This document shows positions 26,964 through 35,632 of a DNA stretch of 64,000 nucleotides, piece after piece (the stretch's first letter is position 1; each line of letters begins with the position of its first letter). A program made the translations under genes and the position numbers. The stretch spans positions 6,820,001 to 6,884,000 of the forward strand of contig NC_012522.1 in assembly GCF_000010805.1 (NCBI RefSeq), written 5' to 3'. Source of the stretch: Rhodococcus opacus B4 (GTDB lineage: Bacteria; Actinomycetota; Actinomycetes; Mycobacteriales; Mycobacteriaceae). The notes beneath the pieces are model-generated. The model had not been told where the DNA came from and did no database searches. It was given only the letters and a program-made list of their open reading frames with translations.

Positions 26964-27442
26964 CTTTCCGCATCGAACCGATGGCGGCGGCCGACGCCGA
27001 ACGGTGCGCGGAGCTCGAGACCCTCCTCTTCGCCGGTGACGGGCCCTGGAGCGCACACGCGTTCAGGGCGGAACTCGCCGCCCCGCACGTGCACTACACC
27101 GTGGCGCGGGACGAGGACACCGGTCACGTCGTCGGGTACGCCGGAATCGCCCTGCTGGGCAGCGGTTCGCACCCCGAATCCGAGATACACACGATCGGAA
27201 CCGACCCGGCGTGCCAGCGGCGGGGGATCGGCGGGGCCCTCCTCGGCGAACTCCTGCGCGTGGCCGACACCCGGGGCGGCCCCGTGTTTCTCGAGGTGCG
27301 CACCGACAACGAGGCGGCGATCGCCCTGTACCGACGTGAAGGATTCGAGATCGTGGGAACCCGTAGAAAGTACTACCAACCGAGCGGTGCGGACGCGTTC
27401 ACGATGCGTCGCCCCGGATCGGGTGAGGAGCCGGTGCAATGA
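26960..27442 (+). CDS. rimI: GNAT acetyltransferase, RimI-type
   Basis: N-alpha-acetyltransferase family (acetylation of ribosomal S18 or other N-termini). The 160-aa GNAT fold shows the acetyl-CoA loop C-Q-R-R-G-I-G-G-A and the C-terminal VRTDNEAAIALYRREGFEIVGTRRKYY typical of RimI. ATG 26960 overlaps the tsaB stop and its own stop overlaps tsaD, so all three are coupled. The tsaB-rimI-tsaD order is standard in actinobacteria. Confidence 0.93.
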   Translation: MTFRIEPMAAADAERCAELETLLFAGDGPWSAHAFRAELAAPHVHYTVARDEDTGHVVGYAGIALLGSGSHPESEIHTIGTDPACQRRGIGGALLGELLRVADTRGGPVFLEVRTDNEAAIALYRREGFEIVGTRRKYYQPSGADAFTMRRPGSGEEPVQ

Positions 27443-28476
27443 TCGTCATGGGGATCGAAAGCTCTTGTGACGAGACCGGAGTCGGCATCGTCCGGTGGAA
27501 CGGCGACGGAACCTGCGAGCTCCTCGCGGACGAGGTCGCTTCCAGCGTCGACCAGCACGCACGCTACGGCGGGGTGGTGCCCGAGGTCGCGTCCCGCGCG
27601 CACCTGGAGGCGATCGTCCCGACGATGCGGCGGGCCCTCGCCGCCGCCGGGATCGTCAAACCGGACGCGCTCGCCGTCACCATCGGCCCCGGTCTGGCCG
27701 GGGCCCTGCTCGTCGGCGTCGCGGCCGCGAAAGCGTATGCGGCGGCATGGGACGTGCCGTTCTACGCGGTGAACCACCTCGGCGGGCACGTCTCGGTCGA
27801 CACCCTCGAGCACGGTCCGATGCCGCCCTGCGTGGCGCTGCTCGTCTCCGGTGGACACACCCACCTCCTGCACGTCGAGGACCTCGCGAAGCCCATCGTC
27901 GAACTGGGCACCACCGTGGACGACGCCGCCGGCGAAGCCTTCGACAAGGTGGCCCGCCTGCTCGGACTCGGATTCCCCGGCGGCCCCGCCCTCGACGCCG
28001 CGGCGCAGGACGGCGACCGGAACGCGATTTCCTTCCCGCGCGGCATGACCGGACCCCGGGACGCACGGCACGACTTCTCGTTCTCCGGCCTCAAGACGGC
28101 CGTCGCGCGGTACGTCGAATCGAAGGAGCGGGCCGGGGAGGCGTGCTCGGTCCCGGACATAGCCGCGAGCTTCCAGGAGGCCGTGGCCGACGTGCTGACG
28201 ATGAAAGCAGTGCGCGCCGCCCGCGACGTCGGCGTGGACACCCTGGTGCTCGGTGGCGGCGCCACCGCCAACTCACGCATCCGCGCGCTCGCCGAGGAAC
28301 GCTGCGCCGAAGCCGGTTTGACCCTGCGAGTCCCGAAACCTCGGCTGTGCACCGACAACGGAGTGATGATCGCCTCGCTCGGCGCGCATCTGATCGCCGG
28401 CGGCGCCGCGCCGTCCCTGCTGACCGTGGCCAGCGATCCCGGACTGTCGGTGGCGACGAGTCAGGTGTTCAGCTGA
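27439..28476 (+). CDS. tsaD: tRNA N6-threonylcarbamoyladenosine transferase TsaD
   Basis: Transfers threonylcarbamoyl from its adenylate to A37 of tRNA. The 345 aa start MIVMGIESSCDETGVG. Metal-binding and catalytic elements include SRAHLE, NHLGGHVS, VSGGHTHLLH, DDAAGEAFDKVARLLG and the nucleotide motif VLGGGATANSRIRAL, with DNGVMIA near the end. The ATG overlaps the rimI stop. The 3' end overlaps the convergent Hsp70-like gene by eight bases. Confidence 0.97.
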   Translation: MIVMGIESSCDETGVGIVRWNGDGTCELLADEVASSVDQHARYGGVVPEVASRAHLEAIVPTMRRALAAAGIVKPDALAVTIGPGLAGALLVGVAAAKAYAAAWDVPFYAVNHLGGHVSVDTLEHGPMPPCVALLVSGGHTHLLHVEDLAKPIVELGTTVDDAAGEAFDKVARLLGLGFPGGPALDAAAQDGDRNAISFPRGMTGPRDARHDFSFSGLKTAVARYVESKERAGEACSVPDIAASFQEAVADVLTMKAVRAARDVGVDTLVLGGGATANSRIRALAEERCAEAGLTLRVPKPRLCTDNGVMIASLGAHLIAGGAAPSLLTVASDPGLSVATSQVFS

Positions 28477-30121
28477 CCGGAATGGTGACGGTCTGCGTGG
28501 CAGGGGGAGTCAGCGCCGCACCGGGCTGAGCGCCGCTCGGCTGCGCCCCGGCGGGAGCGCTCGGAGCAACCGTGCCCGGCGCCGGGATCATCGGGAAGAG
28601 CCCTTCGGGTGCGGTGGGCGCGACGGACTCCGCGGGCGCAGGAGGTGCCGCAGGCGCTGGGGGTGCCGCAGGCGCAGGGGATTCGGTGGGTTCCCCGGTC
28701 GGCGGCGGTGCCACTGCGGGACCGCCGGGTGCGGGCGCGACGGGGCTGGGTTCGTTCGGCGTCGACTCCCCGGGAACTTGCGGCCACAGCGGCGGAATCG
28801 CGGGCCACTCGATGTGCGGCCACGATGGCTGCGGCGCCTCGGTTCCGGGCAGCGCCGGACGTGCGGGAGTCGTGGGAGTCGGCGGGGGGGTGGTGGTGCG
28901 CGGGGCCGTCGTCTCGGTCGTCGAATCGGGCACCTGAACGGGAGTCGGATCCGTCTGCGGCTCCGACGTGGGCGGGGCGACCTGATGCGGGTAGTACTCC
29001 GACGTCGGCGTCGGATCATAGGACGGGATCCGCGTGGCGGGAGGCTCGTCCGTCGTCGTGGTCGCGACCTGCTCGGTGGTCTGGAACATGTCGGTCCCCG
29101 CGGGGGAGACGTTGGGATCCGGTGCGGGCGCGAGTTCCTTGACGCCGTAACCGAGAACGAGGCCGCCGACCACGAGCGCGCCGACGAGAGCCCCTGACAC
29201 CTTCGCGGCCGAACCGGGACGGTTCGACTCGGTGGCCGGGTAGTCGCGGATGGCCGAGGACACGGCGAGCAGCGCTGCGCCCTTCGCGGTCGCCGTGTCG
29301 GGTTCGGGCACCGCGATGACCCGTGCGGTGAAGGCTTCGGTGACGGCGGCGGTGATCGCGGGAACGTTCGCGCCGCCGCCGACCAGCGCCAAGGATTCCG
29401 GTCGGCGCGGAGAGTCGGCGATCGTGGCACGGATGAACTCGACCGCGACCCGAACGGTCGGTGCGGCGATCTCGTCGAACCCGGTGCGGCTGATCTCGAT
29501 CGGCCGGATGCCCTGCAGATCGATGTCGACGTGCGCCTTCGGCTCCGACGACAACTGCTCCTTGGCGACGCGGCACCGCGCCGAGAGCAGATCCCGGTCC
29601 AGGTGCCGCAGGGGATGCGGAGTGGAGAGGCGGCCGACGACGTGGTGGAATATCAGGTCGTCGATACCGGTGCCGCTCACGTGGCTCGTGCGGTCGGCGT
29701 GCAGGACGGTGCCGTCCACCTGATCGACGACGGCGACGGACAACCCTGACTCGCCGAAATCGACGATCGCGACGGTGGCATGCTGAGCGACTTCGCCGGT
29801 GTGCCGCAGGTAGGTGAGGGTGGCCGCGGTCTCGGGCACGAGGTGCACGCGATGGCGCTGCCTGCTGACGGCGCTGCGGATCGAGTGAGCCTGCTCCTGC
29901 GTGCGGTACGCGACGGCGAACGCGTCCGGCGTAGTGGGATCGGCGGGAACCTGGGTGGTCATCAGCGAGATCGACGAGCGAACCAGGTCACCGAGGTCGG
30001 TGTGAGCCTGATCGGCGGACAGGTAACGGAACTCGACGTTCTGCGCACCGTTCGAGGCGGTGGTGACGAGCGCGGAACTCACACCTGCCGCGCCGGTCGA
30101 CATCCCCAGGGACGTACCCAT
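28469..30121 (-). CDS. Hsp70/actin-like fold protein with TM helix and Pro-rich exterior tail
   Basis: A 550-aa three-part protein. Residues about 1-290 are an ASKHA/Hsp70-like nucleotide-binding fold: phosphate-2 VAIVDFGESGLSVAV and adenosine motif LALVGGGANVPAI are recognisable, but the phosphate-1 motif reads LGMSTGAAGV with Ser where Asp is usual. One TM helix (about 305-325, VSGALVGALVVGGLVLGYGV) follows, then a Pro/Thr/Ala-rich tail to the end. No Hsp70 substrate-binding domain is present. ATG 30121 has GAGGGGG 6 nt upstream; an in-frame GTG at 30136 is less likely. Role unknown; envelope-associated sensing or scaffolding is a guess. Confidence 0.8.
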   Translation of the reverse strand: MGTSLGMSTGAAGVSSALVTTASNGAQNVEFRYLSADQAHTDLGDLVRSSISLMTTQVPADPTTPDAFAVAYRTQEQAHSIRSAVSRQRHRVHLVPETAATLTYLRHTGEVAQHATVAIVDFGESGLSVAVVDQVDGTVLHADRTSHVSGTGIDDLIFHHVVGRLSTPHPLRHLDRDLLSARCRVAKEQLSSEPKAHVDIDLQGIRPIEISRTGFDEIAAPTVRVAVEFIRATIADSPRRPESLALVGGGANVPAITAAVTEAFTARVIAVPEPDTATAKGAALLAVSSAIRDYPATESNRPGSAAKVSGALVGALVVGGLVLGYGVKELAPAPDPNVSPAGTDMFQTTEQVATTTTDEPPATRIPSYDPTPTSEYYPHQVAPPTSEPQTDPTPVQVPDSTTETTAPRTTTPPPTPTTPARPALPGTEAPQPSWPHIEWPAIPPLWPQVPGESTPNEPSPVAPAPGGPAVAPPPTGEPTESPAPAAPPAPAAPPAPAESVAPTAPEGLFPMIPAPGTVAPSAPAGAQPSGAQPGAALTPPATQTVTIPVS

Positions 30122-30326
30122 CACACACCCCCTCACGTTTTCGACGCGTGACCTGCTGTCTCTGCCGGAACGCCCCGTTCAGCGGGAATTCCCTGCCCGT
30201 TGAATCGGCGACTGTTATCTGAACGTTACAGAAAACAAACGGATTTCGCTCCCGGCTTCCGGCCACCGAAGACGAAGATGGCGCTCGATATCCGGTCTCA
30301 CCTGCACAGTTGTCCGAAGGAATCTC

Positions 30327-30863
30327 ATGCGACGCGCCAGCGATTTTCGCAACCTCACGAGAAGCGAGCGCCGCCGCCTCCTGCTGCGCGCATTCGTGCG
30401 CCCACTGGGCACCGTCATCCTGTGCGTGGTGCTCTACTTCATCCTGCCGTGGACCTCGCTCGGGGACGTGTCCGCGCTGCTCTTCCTGGTGGGTGGCCTG
30501 CTGGTCGTCGGCCTGGCGTCCGTCTGGCAGATCCGCCGGATCTTCCGATCCGACGTGCCTGCGCTCCAGGCGATCGAGGCGCTCGCCCTGATCCTGCCGC
30601 TGTATCTGCTCGGGTTCGCGGCAGGATATTGCCTGATGTCCGAAAGTGATCCGGGTTACTTCACCGAACCCCTCACACGCATGGGCGCGCTGTACTTCTC
30701 GCTCACCGTGTTCTCCACCGTCGGGTTCGGCGACATCGCCGCGACGACCGACCCGTCGCGAGCCGTCGTCAGTGTGCAGATCATCGGAAACCTGATCCTG
30801 CTCGGCGTGGGGATACGGTCGATCGTCGCGGCGGTCGACTGGGCTCGTAAGCGGCGGACCTAG
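30327..30863 (+). CDS. Two-pore-type potassium-channel-family membrane protein
   Basis: A 178-aa membrane protein with two N-terminal TM helices (about 26-44 and 50-66), then a TM-pore-TM module (about 85-170). The pore carries the selectivity-filter sequence TVGFGDI preceded by ALYFSLTVFS, typical of Ion_trans_2 K+ channels. No RCK or cNMP domain is present, so any gating is voltage- or lipid-driven. ATG 30327 has AAGGA upstream. The stop (TAG) is shared as CTAG with the stop of the convergent phosphoesterase. Confidence 0.85.
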   Translation: MRRASDFRNLTRSERRRLLLRAFVRPLGTVILCVVLYFILPWTSLGDVSALLFLVGGLLVVGLASVWQIRRIFRSDVPALQAIEALALILPLYLLGFAAGYCLMSESDPGYFTEPLTRMGALYFSLTVFSTVGFGDIAATTDPSRAVVSVQIIGNLILLGVGIRSIVAAVDWARKRRT

Positions 30864-32569
30864 CGACCCGACGCCAGCACCAGTTCGACGTTCCGGTCGA
30901 CTGTCCCGCCGCCCAGGTCGGGGTCGGCGTGAATGTCGTTGAACGACAATTCCCGGTACAGCGATGCCAGCCCGAGCGGCGAGAGGTCGGTGTGGTCCAC
31001 GGCGTACGGGCTGTCGGCCTCGAACAGCGTCGTGAGCAGCGACACGGTTCCGTCGACGTTGTCGACCACCTCGATGATCCGTCCGTGCTGGGGGAAGTCG
31101 ATGTGCGAGGCCGTGTTGATCTCCCAGAACGACTGTTCCGGAGTGGATCCGGGCCACGGGGTGATCCGGTTCTCGTGGGTGTGTCCGTTCACCCAGGCGA
31201 GGACGTTCGGGAATCGGTGCAGCAGGTCCACCAGTCGCGAACCGCGGATCCGGGGTTCCGCCGGTGCGGCGGGGTCGGGGACGACGTTGTCCATGCTGCC
31301 GCTGGTGTGGTGGCTGAACAGGACGAACCAGGTGTCGCTGCGTGCCTGGGACACGGGGTTGCCCGCCGGGTCGTAGTACCGGCTGCTGCCGGCCGCCAGG
31401 GTGTCCTCGATCCACCGGAACTGCGCCGCGCCGAGCGAGCCGTCGACGAACCCCGCCCGGTTGGTGGAATCCATGCTGATTCCGACGACGCCGGGTGCGA
31501 TCTCGAACGAGTAGTAGCCGATTCCGGTCTCACCGGCGTCGGGTGCGAAGCCGTGACCGGCCGGTCCGGGTCCGGTGTTGGCCGGGTCCAGGTGCGCGGC
31601 GATGAACTGGCGGGGCGTGAACGGTGCCCGCGCGGGGTCGGGCGTGACGACCCGCGGTGGTGTGGTGAACGCGGACAGCGCGCCGGGAATGGCGCCGGGG
31701 TCGAACTTGGTGGCGATGTCGACGGTCTTCGCCTGCTCCGGCGACCCGGGGACCTCGAATTTCAGCGAACCGGTGTACATGGCTTCGAGCGGAGGGATGC
31801 CGCTCGGGACGGTGCCCTCCACCGAGTCGTCGTGGTTGCCGAAGACGCAGTACCAGGGGGTGTTCAGGCCGGGGCTCGTGACGGGGGCGATCGCCGCGCC
31901 GAGCAGGCCGGGGATCTCGGGGAATCCGGCCTTCTTGTACATGTCCTGGATGGAGGACTCCGGGTTCCAGTACAGGTCCGCCCCGGAGTTCTGCACGCCT
32001 TCGTAGCGGTCGGGGGCGCCCGTGTTGGGGACGATGGTGCCGCCGTTGAGTGCGGTGAGGAACCAGCCGAGTTCGGCGAACTCCTTGTTGTCGGTGTTGT
32101 CGCCGGTACTCACGACCGCATCGAACGCGCGCTGGGTGTGCGGGCCCGACGCGAGGGCGTTGACGCGGGCGACCAGGGCGACGAGACCCTGCGCGGTGAG
32201 CGTCTCGTGCGGGCGGAACGCGGAACCGGTGAAGGGGTGTACGTATTCGAAGCGCATCGGGGACTGGGCGTCGACCAGGTGGACGTCGGTGAGCTGGACG
32301 AGCGAGGCGAGCGCGGTGCGCCGGTCCTCGCGCCCGCTGCGGGCCTCGGCGAGTTCGGTGCGGACGATCGTCGGCCACCCCGGTCCCGCGCCGAGTCTGC
32401 GGTAGCCCGAGCTTCCGAGGGGGACGGCCACCGCTTCGAGGGTGGTGCCGGCCCCTGAGGTCGGGAGCGGGGCCGCGCCCGCGTACTGCAACCCCCACGG
32501 ACGTGCTCCGAACCCGACCGTCCCGATCGCCCCGAGCCCGGCAAACGTCAGGAATTTACGCCGATTCAT
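30860..32569 (-). CDS. Tat-exported metallophosphoesterase (TIGR03767 family)
   Basis: A 569-aa calcineurin-type phosphoesterase. The N-terminus MNRRKFLTFAGLGAIG is a twin-arginine signal ending near AGAAP. The metal-binding blocks are LTDVHLVDAQ, VVSTGDNTDN, FGNHDDS, FSHHTSGS and NGHTHEN, a complete set. It should act outside the cytoplasmic membrane on a phosphoester or phospholipid; the substrate is unknown. ATG 32569 starts the Tat signal; the ORF extends 34 codons further towards groES but that would bury the RR motif. It converges on the ion channel with a 4-bp overlap. Confidence 0.88.
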   Translation of the reverse strand: MNRRKFLTFAGLGAIGTVGFGARPWGLQYAGAAPLPTSGAGTTLEAVAVPLGSSGYRRLGAGPGWPTIVRTELAEARSGREDRRTALASLVQLTDVHLVDAQSPMRFEYVHPFTGSAFRPHETLTAQGLVALVARVNALASGPHTQRAFDAVVSTGDNTDNKEFAELGWFLTALNGGTIVPNTGAPDRYEGVQNSGADLYWNPESSIQDMYKKAGFPEIPGLLGAAIAPVTSPGLNTPWYCVFGNHDDSVEGTVPSGIPPLEAMYTGSLKFEVPGSPEQAKTVDIATKFDPGAIPGALSAFTTPPRVVTPDPARAPFTPRQFIAAHLDPANTGPGPAGHGFAPDAGETGIGYYSFEIAPGVVGISMDSTNRAGFVDGSLGAAQFRWIEDTLAAGSSRYYDPAGNPVSQARSDTWFVLFSHHTSGSMDNVVPDPAAPAEPRIRGSRLVDLLHRFPNVLAWVNGHTHENRITPWPGSTPEQSFWEINTASHIDFPQHGRIIEVVDNVDGTVSLLTTLFEADSPYAVDHTDLSPLGLASLYRELSFNDIHADPDLGGGTVDRNVELVLASGR

Positions 32570-32651
32570 GTCAGACACCAGAGGAACCTTAGGTGACGAC
32601 CCCTGAGACAGGACGATATTCGGCGCGCCGCGATCCACCACCCCCTTCTCC

Positions 32652-32685
32652 TTGAGGGTTGGCACTCTCACGTATAGAGTGCCAA
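32652..32685 (+). promoter_or_regulatory. CIRCE operator and groES promoter
   Basis: TTGGCACTC (32659-32667), 9 nt, then GAGTGCCAA (32677-32685): a perfect inverted repeat matching the CIRCE consensus bound by HrcA. TTGAGG (32652-32657) and TATAGA (32673-32678) make a plausible promoter with a short 15-bp spacer, and the operator covers its -10. Heat-shock derepression of groES-groEL1 is the established role. The leader of about 120 nt holds a small hairpin at 32762-32779. Confidence 0.93.
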
Positions 32686-32808
32686 GTGGCGCCGATCGAG
32701 CTCCGGCACCCGCGACGACGGGGCTGTGTGAAGTGCCGTAAACGGAACACTCAAACAGGAGTCCGGAGAAGTCTCCGGATCCGCATACCCCAAAGTGGAG
32801 GGCTCATC

Positions 32809-33108
32809 GTGGCGAGCGTCAACATCAAGCCGCTCGAGGACAAGATCCTCGTCCAGGCCAACGAGGCTGAGACGACGACTGCCTCCGGCCTGGTCATTCC
32901 CGACACGGCCAAGGAGAAGCCCCAGGAGGGCACTGTCGTCGCAGTCGGCGAAGGCCGCGTCAACGAGCAGGGCAACCGCATCCCGGTCGACGTCAAGGAG
33001 GGTGACACGGTCATCTACTCCAAGTACGGCGGAACCGAGATCAAGTACGCCGGCCAGGAGTACCTGATCCTGTCGGCACGCGACGTGCTGGCTGTCGTCT
33101 CCAAGTAA
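32809..33108 (+). CDS. groES: Co-chaperonin GroES
   Basis: A 99-aa lid protein of the GroEL ring, forming a heptamer in the cytoplasm. It runs MASVNIKPLEDKILVQ with the mobile loop ETTTASGLVIPDTAKEKPQEG and ends with YLILSARDVLAVVSK. Start GTG 32809 with GGAGGG upstream; the open frame extends back over the CIRCE operator and is not coding there. groEL1 follows after 92 bp. Confidence 0.98.
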   Translation: MASVNIKPLEDKILVQANEAETTTASGLVIPDTAKEKPQEGTVVAVGEGRVNEQGNRIPVDVKEGDTVIYSKYGGTEIKYAGQEYLILSARDVLAVVSK

Positions 33109-33120
33109 GCCATACGTGAT

Positions 33121-33153
33121 CCGCCCCGGAGTCCCCACAGGATCCCGGGGCGG
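33121..33153 (+). other. Hairpin between groES and groEL1
   Basis: A 9-bp stem CCGCCCCGG (33121-33129) and CCGGGGCGG (33145-33153) with a 15-nt loop lies 12 bp after the groES stop. It may act as a partial terminator or an mRNA-processing site that sets the GroES:GroEL1 ratio. Confidence 0.5.
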
Positions 33154-33200
33154 AGTGCGTTCACGCGCGTAACCCTGAGATCCAGGAGAAGACAGAACAC

Positions 33201-34814
33201 ATGTCCAAGCAGATTGAGTTCAACGAGATCGCACGCCGGTCTCTCGAGCGTGGAGTCGACAAGCTTGCCGACGCGGTCAAGGTGACCTTGGGTCCGCGTG
33301 GCCGCCACGTAGTGCTGGCGAAGGCCTTCGGCGGCCCGACCGTCACCAACGACGGCGTCAGCATCGCCCGGGAAATCGAGCTCGAGGACCCGTTCGAGAA
33401 CCTCGGTGCGCAGCTCGTCAAGAGTGTCGCCACCAAGACCAACGACGTCGCAGGCGACGGCACCACCACCGCGACCGTGCTGGCCCAGGCCATCGTGCGG
33501 GGCGGTCTGAAGAACATCGCCGCGGGTGCGAACCCGATGGCACTCGGCATCGGCATCAACGCCGCCGCCGACAAGGTCGTCGAGGCACTGCTCGCCGTCG
33601 CGAAGCCGGTGGAGGGCAAGAACTCCATCGCCCAGGTCGCGACCGTCTCCTCGCGTGACGAGGAGATCGGCGAGATGGTCGGAGAGGCGCTCACCCGCGT
33701 CGGCACCGACGGTGTCGTGACGGTGGAGGAATCCTCGACCCTGGCGACCGAACTCGTGATCACCGAGGGCGTCCAGTTCGACAAGGGCTACCTGTCGCCG
33801 TACTTCGTCACGGACCTCGACGCGCAGAAGGCCGTGTACGAGGACGCACTCGTGCTGCTGTACCGCGAGAAGATCACGTCGCTGCCCGACTTCCTGCCGC
33901 TGCTGGAGAAGGTTGCCGAGAGCGGCAAGCCCCTCCTCATCATCGCGGAGGACGTCGAGGGCGAGGTTCTCTCGACGCTCGTCGTCAACTCCATCCGGAA
34001 GACCATCAAGGCCGTCGCCGTCAAGGCGCCGTTCTTCGGTGACCGCCGGAAGGCGTTCCTCGACGACCTCGCCGTCGTCACCGGTGGCACGGTCATCAAC
34101 TCCGACGTCGGCCTCACGCTGAAGGACGCCGGACTGGACCTGCTCGGCAGCGCCCGCCGCGTCGTGGTCAGCAAGGACGAGACCACGATCGTCGACGGCG
34201 CCGGAACCGACGACGACATCAAGGGCCGCGTCGCGCAGTTGCGCCGCGAGATCGAGAACACCGACTCCGACTGGGATCGCGAGAAGCTCGAAGAGCGTCT
34301 GGCGAAGCTGGCCGGCGGCGTCGCCGTCATCCGGGTCGGCGCAGCCACGGAGACGGACCTCAAGGAGCGCAAGTTCCGTGTCGAGGACGCCGTCAACGCC
34401 GCGAAGGCCGCGGTCGCCGAGGGCATCGTCCCCGGTGGCGGTTCCGCCCTCGTCCAGGCGAGCACCGAACTGGCCGACAACCTCGGTCTGACCGGCGACG
34501 AGGCCACGGGCGTCAAGGTCGTGCGCGAAGCCCTGCAGGCGCCGCTGTTCTGGATCGCCAGCAACGCAGGCCTCGACGGGTCCGTCGTCACCAGCAAGGT
34601 TGCCGAGCAGCCCAAGGGGCACGGTTTCAACGCGGCGACCCTCACCTACGGCGACCTGCTCGCCGACGGCGTCGTCGACCCGGTGAAGGTCACCCGCTCC
34701 GCGGTCGTCAACGCGGCCTCGGTGGCGCGGATGATCCTCACCACCGAGAGCGCCGTCGTCGACAAGCCGGCGGAAGAGGAAGAGGCTCAGACCGGTCACG
34801 GGCACAGCCACTAG
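33201..34814 (+). CDS. groEL1: 60-kDa chaperonin GroEL1 with His-rich C-terminus
   Basis: A 537-aa chaperonin. The ATP site motifs KVTLGPRGRHV and AGDGTTTATVLAQ and the equatorial-domain GGGSALVQA are present. The C-terminus ends GHGHSH rather than in the Gly-Met repeat of housekeeping GroEL. That is the signature of mycobacterial GroEL1, a second chaperonin linked to groES and implicated there in mycolate synthesis and copper handling. A canonical Gly-Met GroEL2 is presumably elsewhere in the genome. A Shine-Dalgarno AGGAGAAG precedes the ATG. Confidence 0.96.
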   Translation: MSKQIEFNEIARRSLERGVDKLADAVKVTLGPRGRHVVLAKAFGGPTVTNDGVSIAREIELEDPFENLGAQLVKSVATKTNDVAGDGTTTATVLAQAIVRGGLKNIAAGANPMALGIGINAAADKVVEALLAVAKPVEGKNSIAQVATVSSRDEEIGEMVGEALTRVGTDGVVTVEESSTLATELVITEGVQFDKGYLSPYFVTDLDAQKAVYEDALVLLYREKITSLPDFLPLLEKVAESGKPLLIIAEDVEGEVLSTLVVNSIRKTIKAVAVKAPFFGDRRKAFLDDLAVVTGGTVINSDVGLTLKDAGLDLLGSARRVVVSKDETTIVDGAGTDDDIKGRVAQLRREIENTDSDWDREKLEERLAKLAGGVAVIRVGAATETDLKERKFRVEDAVNAAKAAVAEGIVPGGGSALVQASTELADNLGLTGDEATGVKVVREALQAPLFWIASNAGLDGSVVTSKVAEQPKGHGFNAATLTYGDLLADGVVDPVKVTRSAVVNAASVARMILTTESAVVDKPAEEEEAQTGHGHSH

Positions 34815-34853
34815 GTTCTGCCACACGGCCGGTCGGACTTCCGACCGTTCAGC

Positions 34854-34893
34854 GAAGAAACCCCCGTGCGGATCACCGCGCGGGGGTTTCTTC
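34854..34893. terminator. Strong terminator after groEL1
   Basis: An 18-bp stem with one G-U pair (34854-34871 with 34876-34893; left arm begins GAAGAAACCCCC) has a 4-nt loop and ends in TTTCTTC. The matching A-run on the opposite side makes it bidirectional, serving the convergent rskA too. Confidence 0.85.
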
Positions 34894-34911
34894 TGTCCGG
34901 GCTGCGCCGGA

Positions 34912-35631
34912 TCAGCTCAGTTGCAGCACCGCGAACGGCTCCGACGTCGGCTGCGGTGACCCGCCGGGCGGCTCGACGGTGACGGCCAGCTTCGACATCG
35001 ACCCGACGTCGTCGAGGACGACGGGCGTGTTCGACAGCACGTCCGAAGGGGACATGATTCCGGCCGGCACCGGCGCGTCGCCCGATTCGGGCATCAACCA
35101 CAGCTGGTACACGGTGTCGGCGCTGGGCGGGGCGACACCGTCCAGCACGAAGACCACGGCGTCCTGCGACTTCGAGTAGCTGGCGGTCGCCGACCCACCC
35201 GCCGTGATCTCGCTCGTCGACGAATGCATGTCGGCGGCATCGAGCACCTGCTCCGCGACGGTGGGTGACGGGCCTTCCGTGAGCTGCCGGACGATCACCG
35301 TGCCGCCGGCGAGCACGCCGACCGCTGCGGCAGCGGCGACGGCGATCTGCCAGCGCCGCCTACGGGAGCGGCGCGCGGCGAGCGAGGTCGGCGCGGGCGC
35401 CGAACGCCGGACTTCGTCGAGGACCCGAATCCGCACTCGCGGCGGCGGTTCGACAGCGCCCACCGCGCTCACCACCGCGAACGCTTCGCGGATCCGCCGC
35501 ACCTCGTCGGTGAACATGGAACGGGTGTCCTCGTCGGTGCCTGCGAGATCGGTGTCGAGTTCGCGGCGCTCGCTGTCGTCGAGCGCGTCCAGTGCGTACG
35601 GGTAGGCCATGCCCACGAGTTCGTCGTTCAT
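34912..35631 (-). CDS. rskA: Anti-sigma-K factor RskA
   Basis: A 239-aa single-pass membrane anti-sigma factor. The cytoplasmic N-terminus (about 1-95) begins MNDELVGMAYPYALDALDD; one TM helix lies at about 98-118 (IAVAAAAAVGVLAGGTVIV); the extracytoplasmic part is the RskA C-domain (about 120-239, YQLWLMPESGDAPVPAG). It should hold SigK inactive until regulated proteolysis. No Cys zinc motif is present in the N-domain. GGGAGG precedes the ATG, which begins one base after the sigK stop, so the two are co-translated. Confidence 0.92.
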   Translation of the reverse strand: MNDELVGMAYPYALDALDDSERRELDTDLAGTDEDTRSMFTDEVRRIREAFAVVSAVGAVEPPPRVRIRVLDEVRRSAPAPTSLAARRSRRRRWQIAVAAAAAVGVLAGGTVIVRQLTEGPSPTVAEQVLDAADMHSSTSEITAGGSATASYSKSQDAVVFVLDGVAPPSADTVYQLWLMPESGDAPVPAGIMSPSDVLSNTPVVLDDVGSMSKLAVTVEPPGGSPQPTSEPFAVLQLS

Positions 35632-35632
35632 G

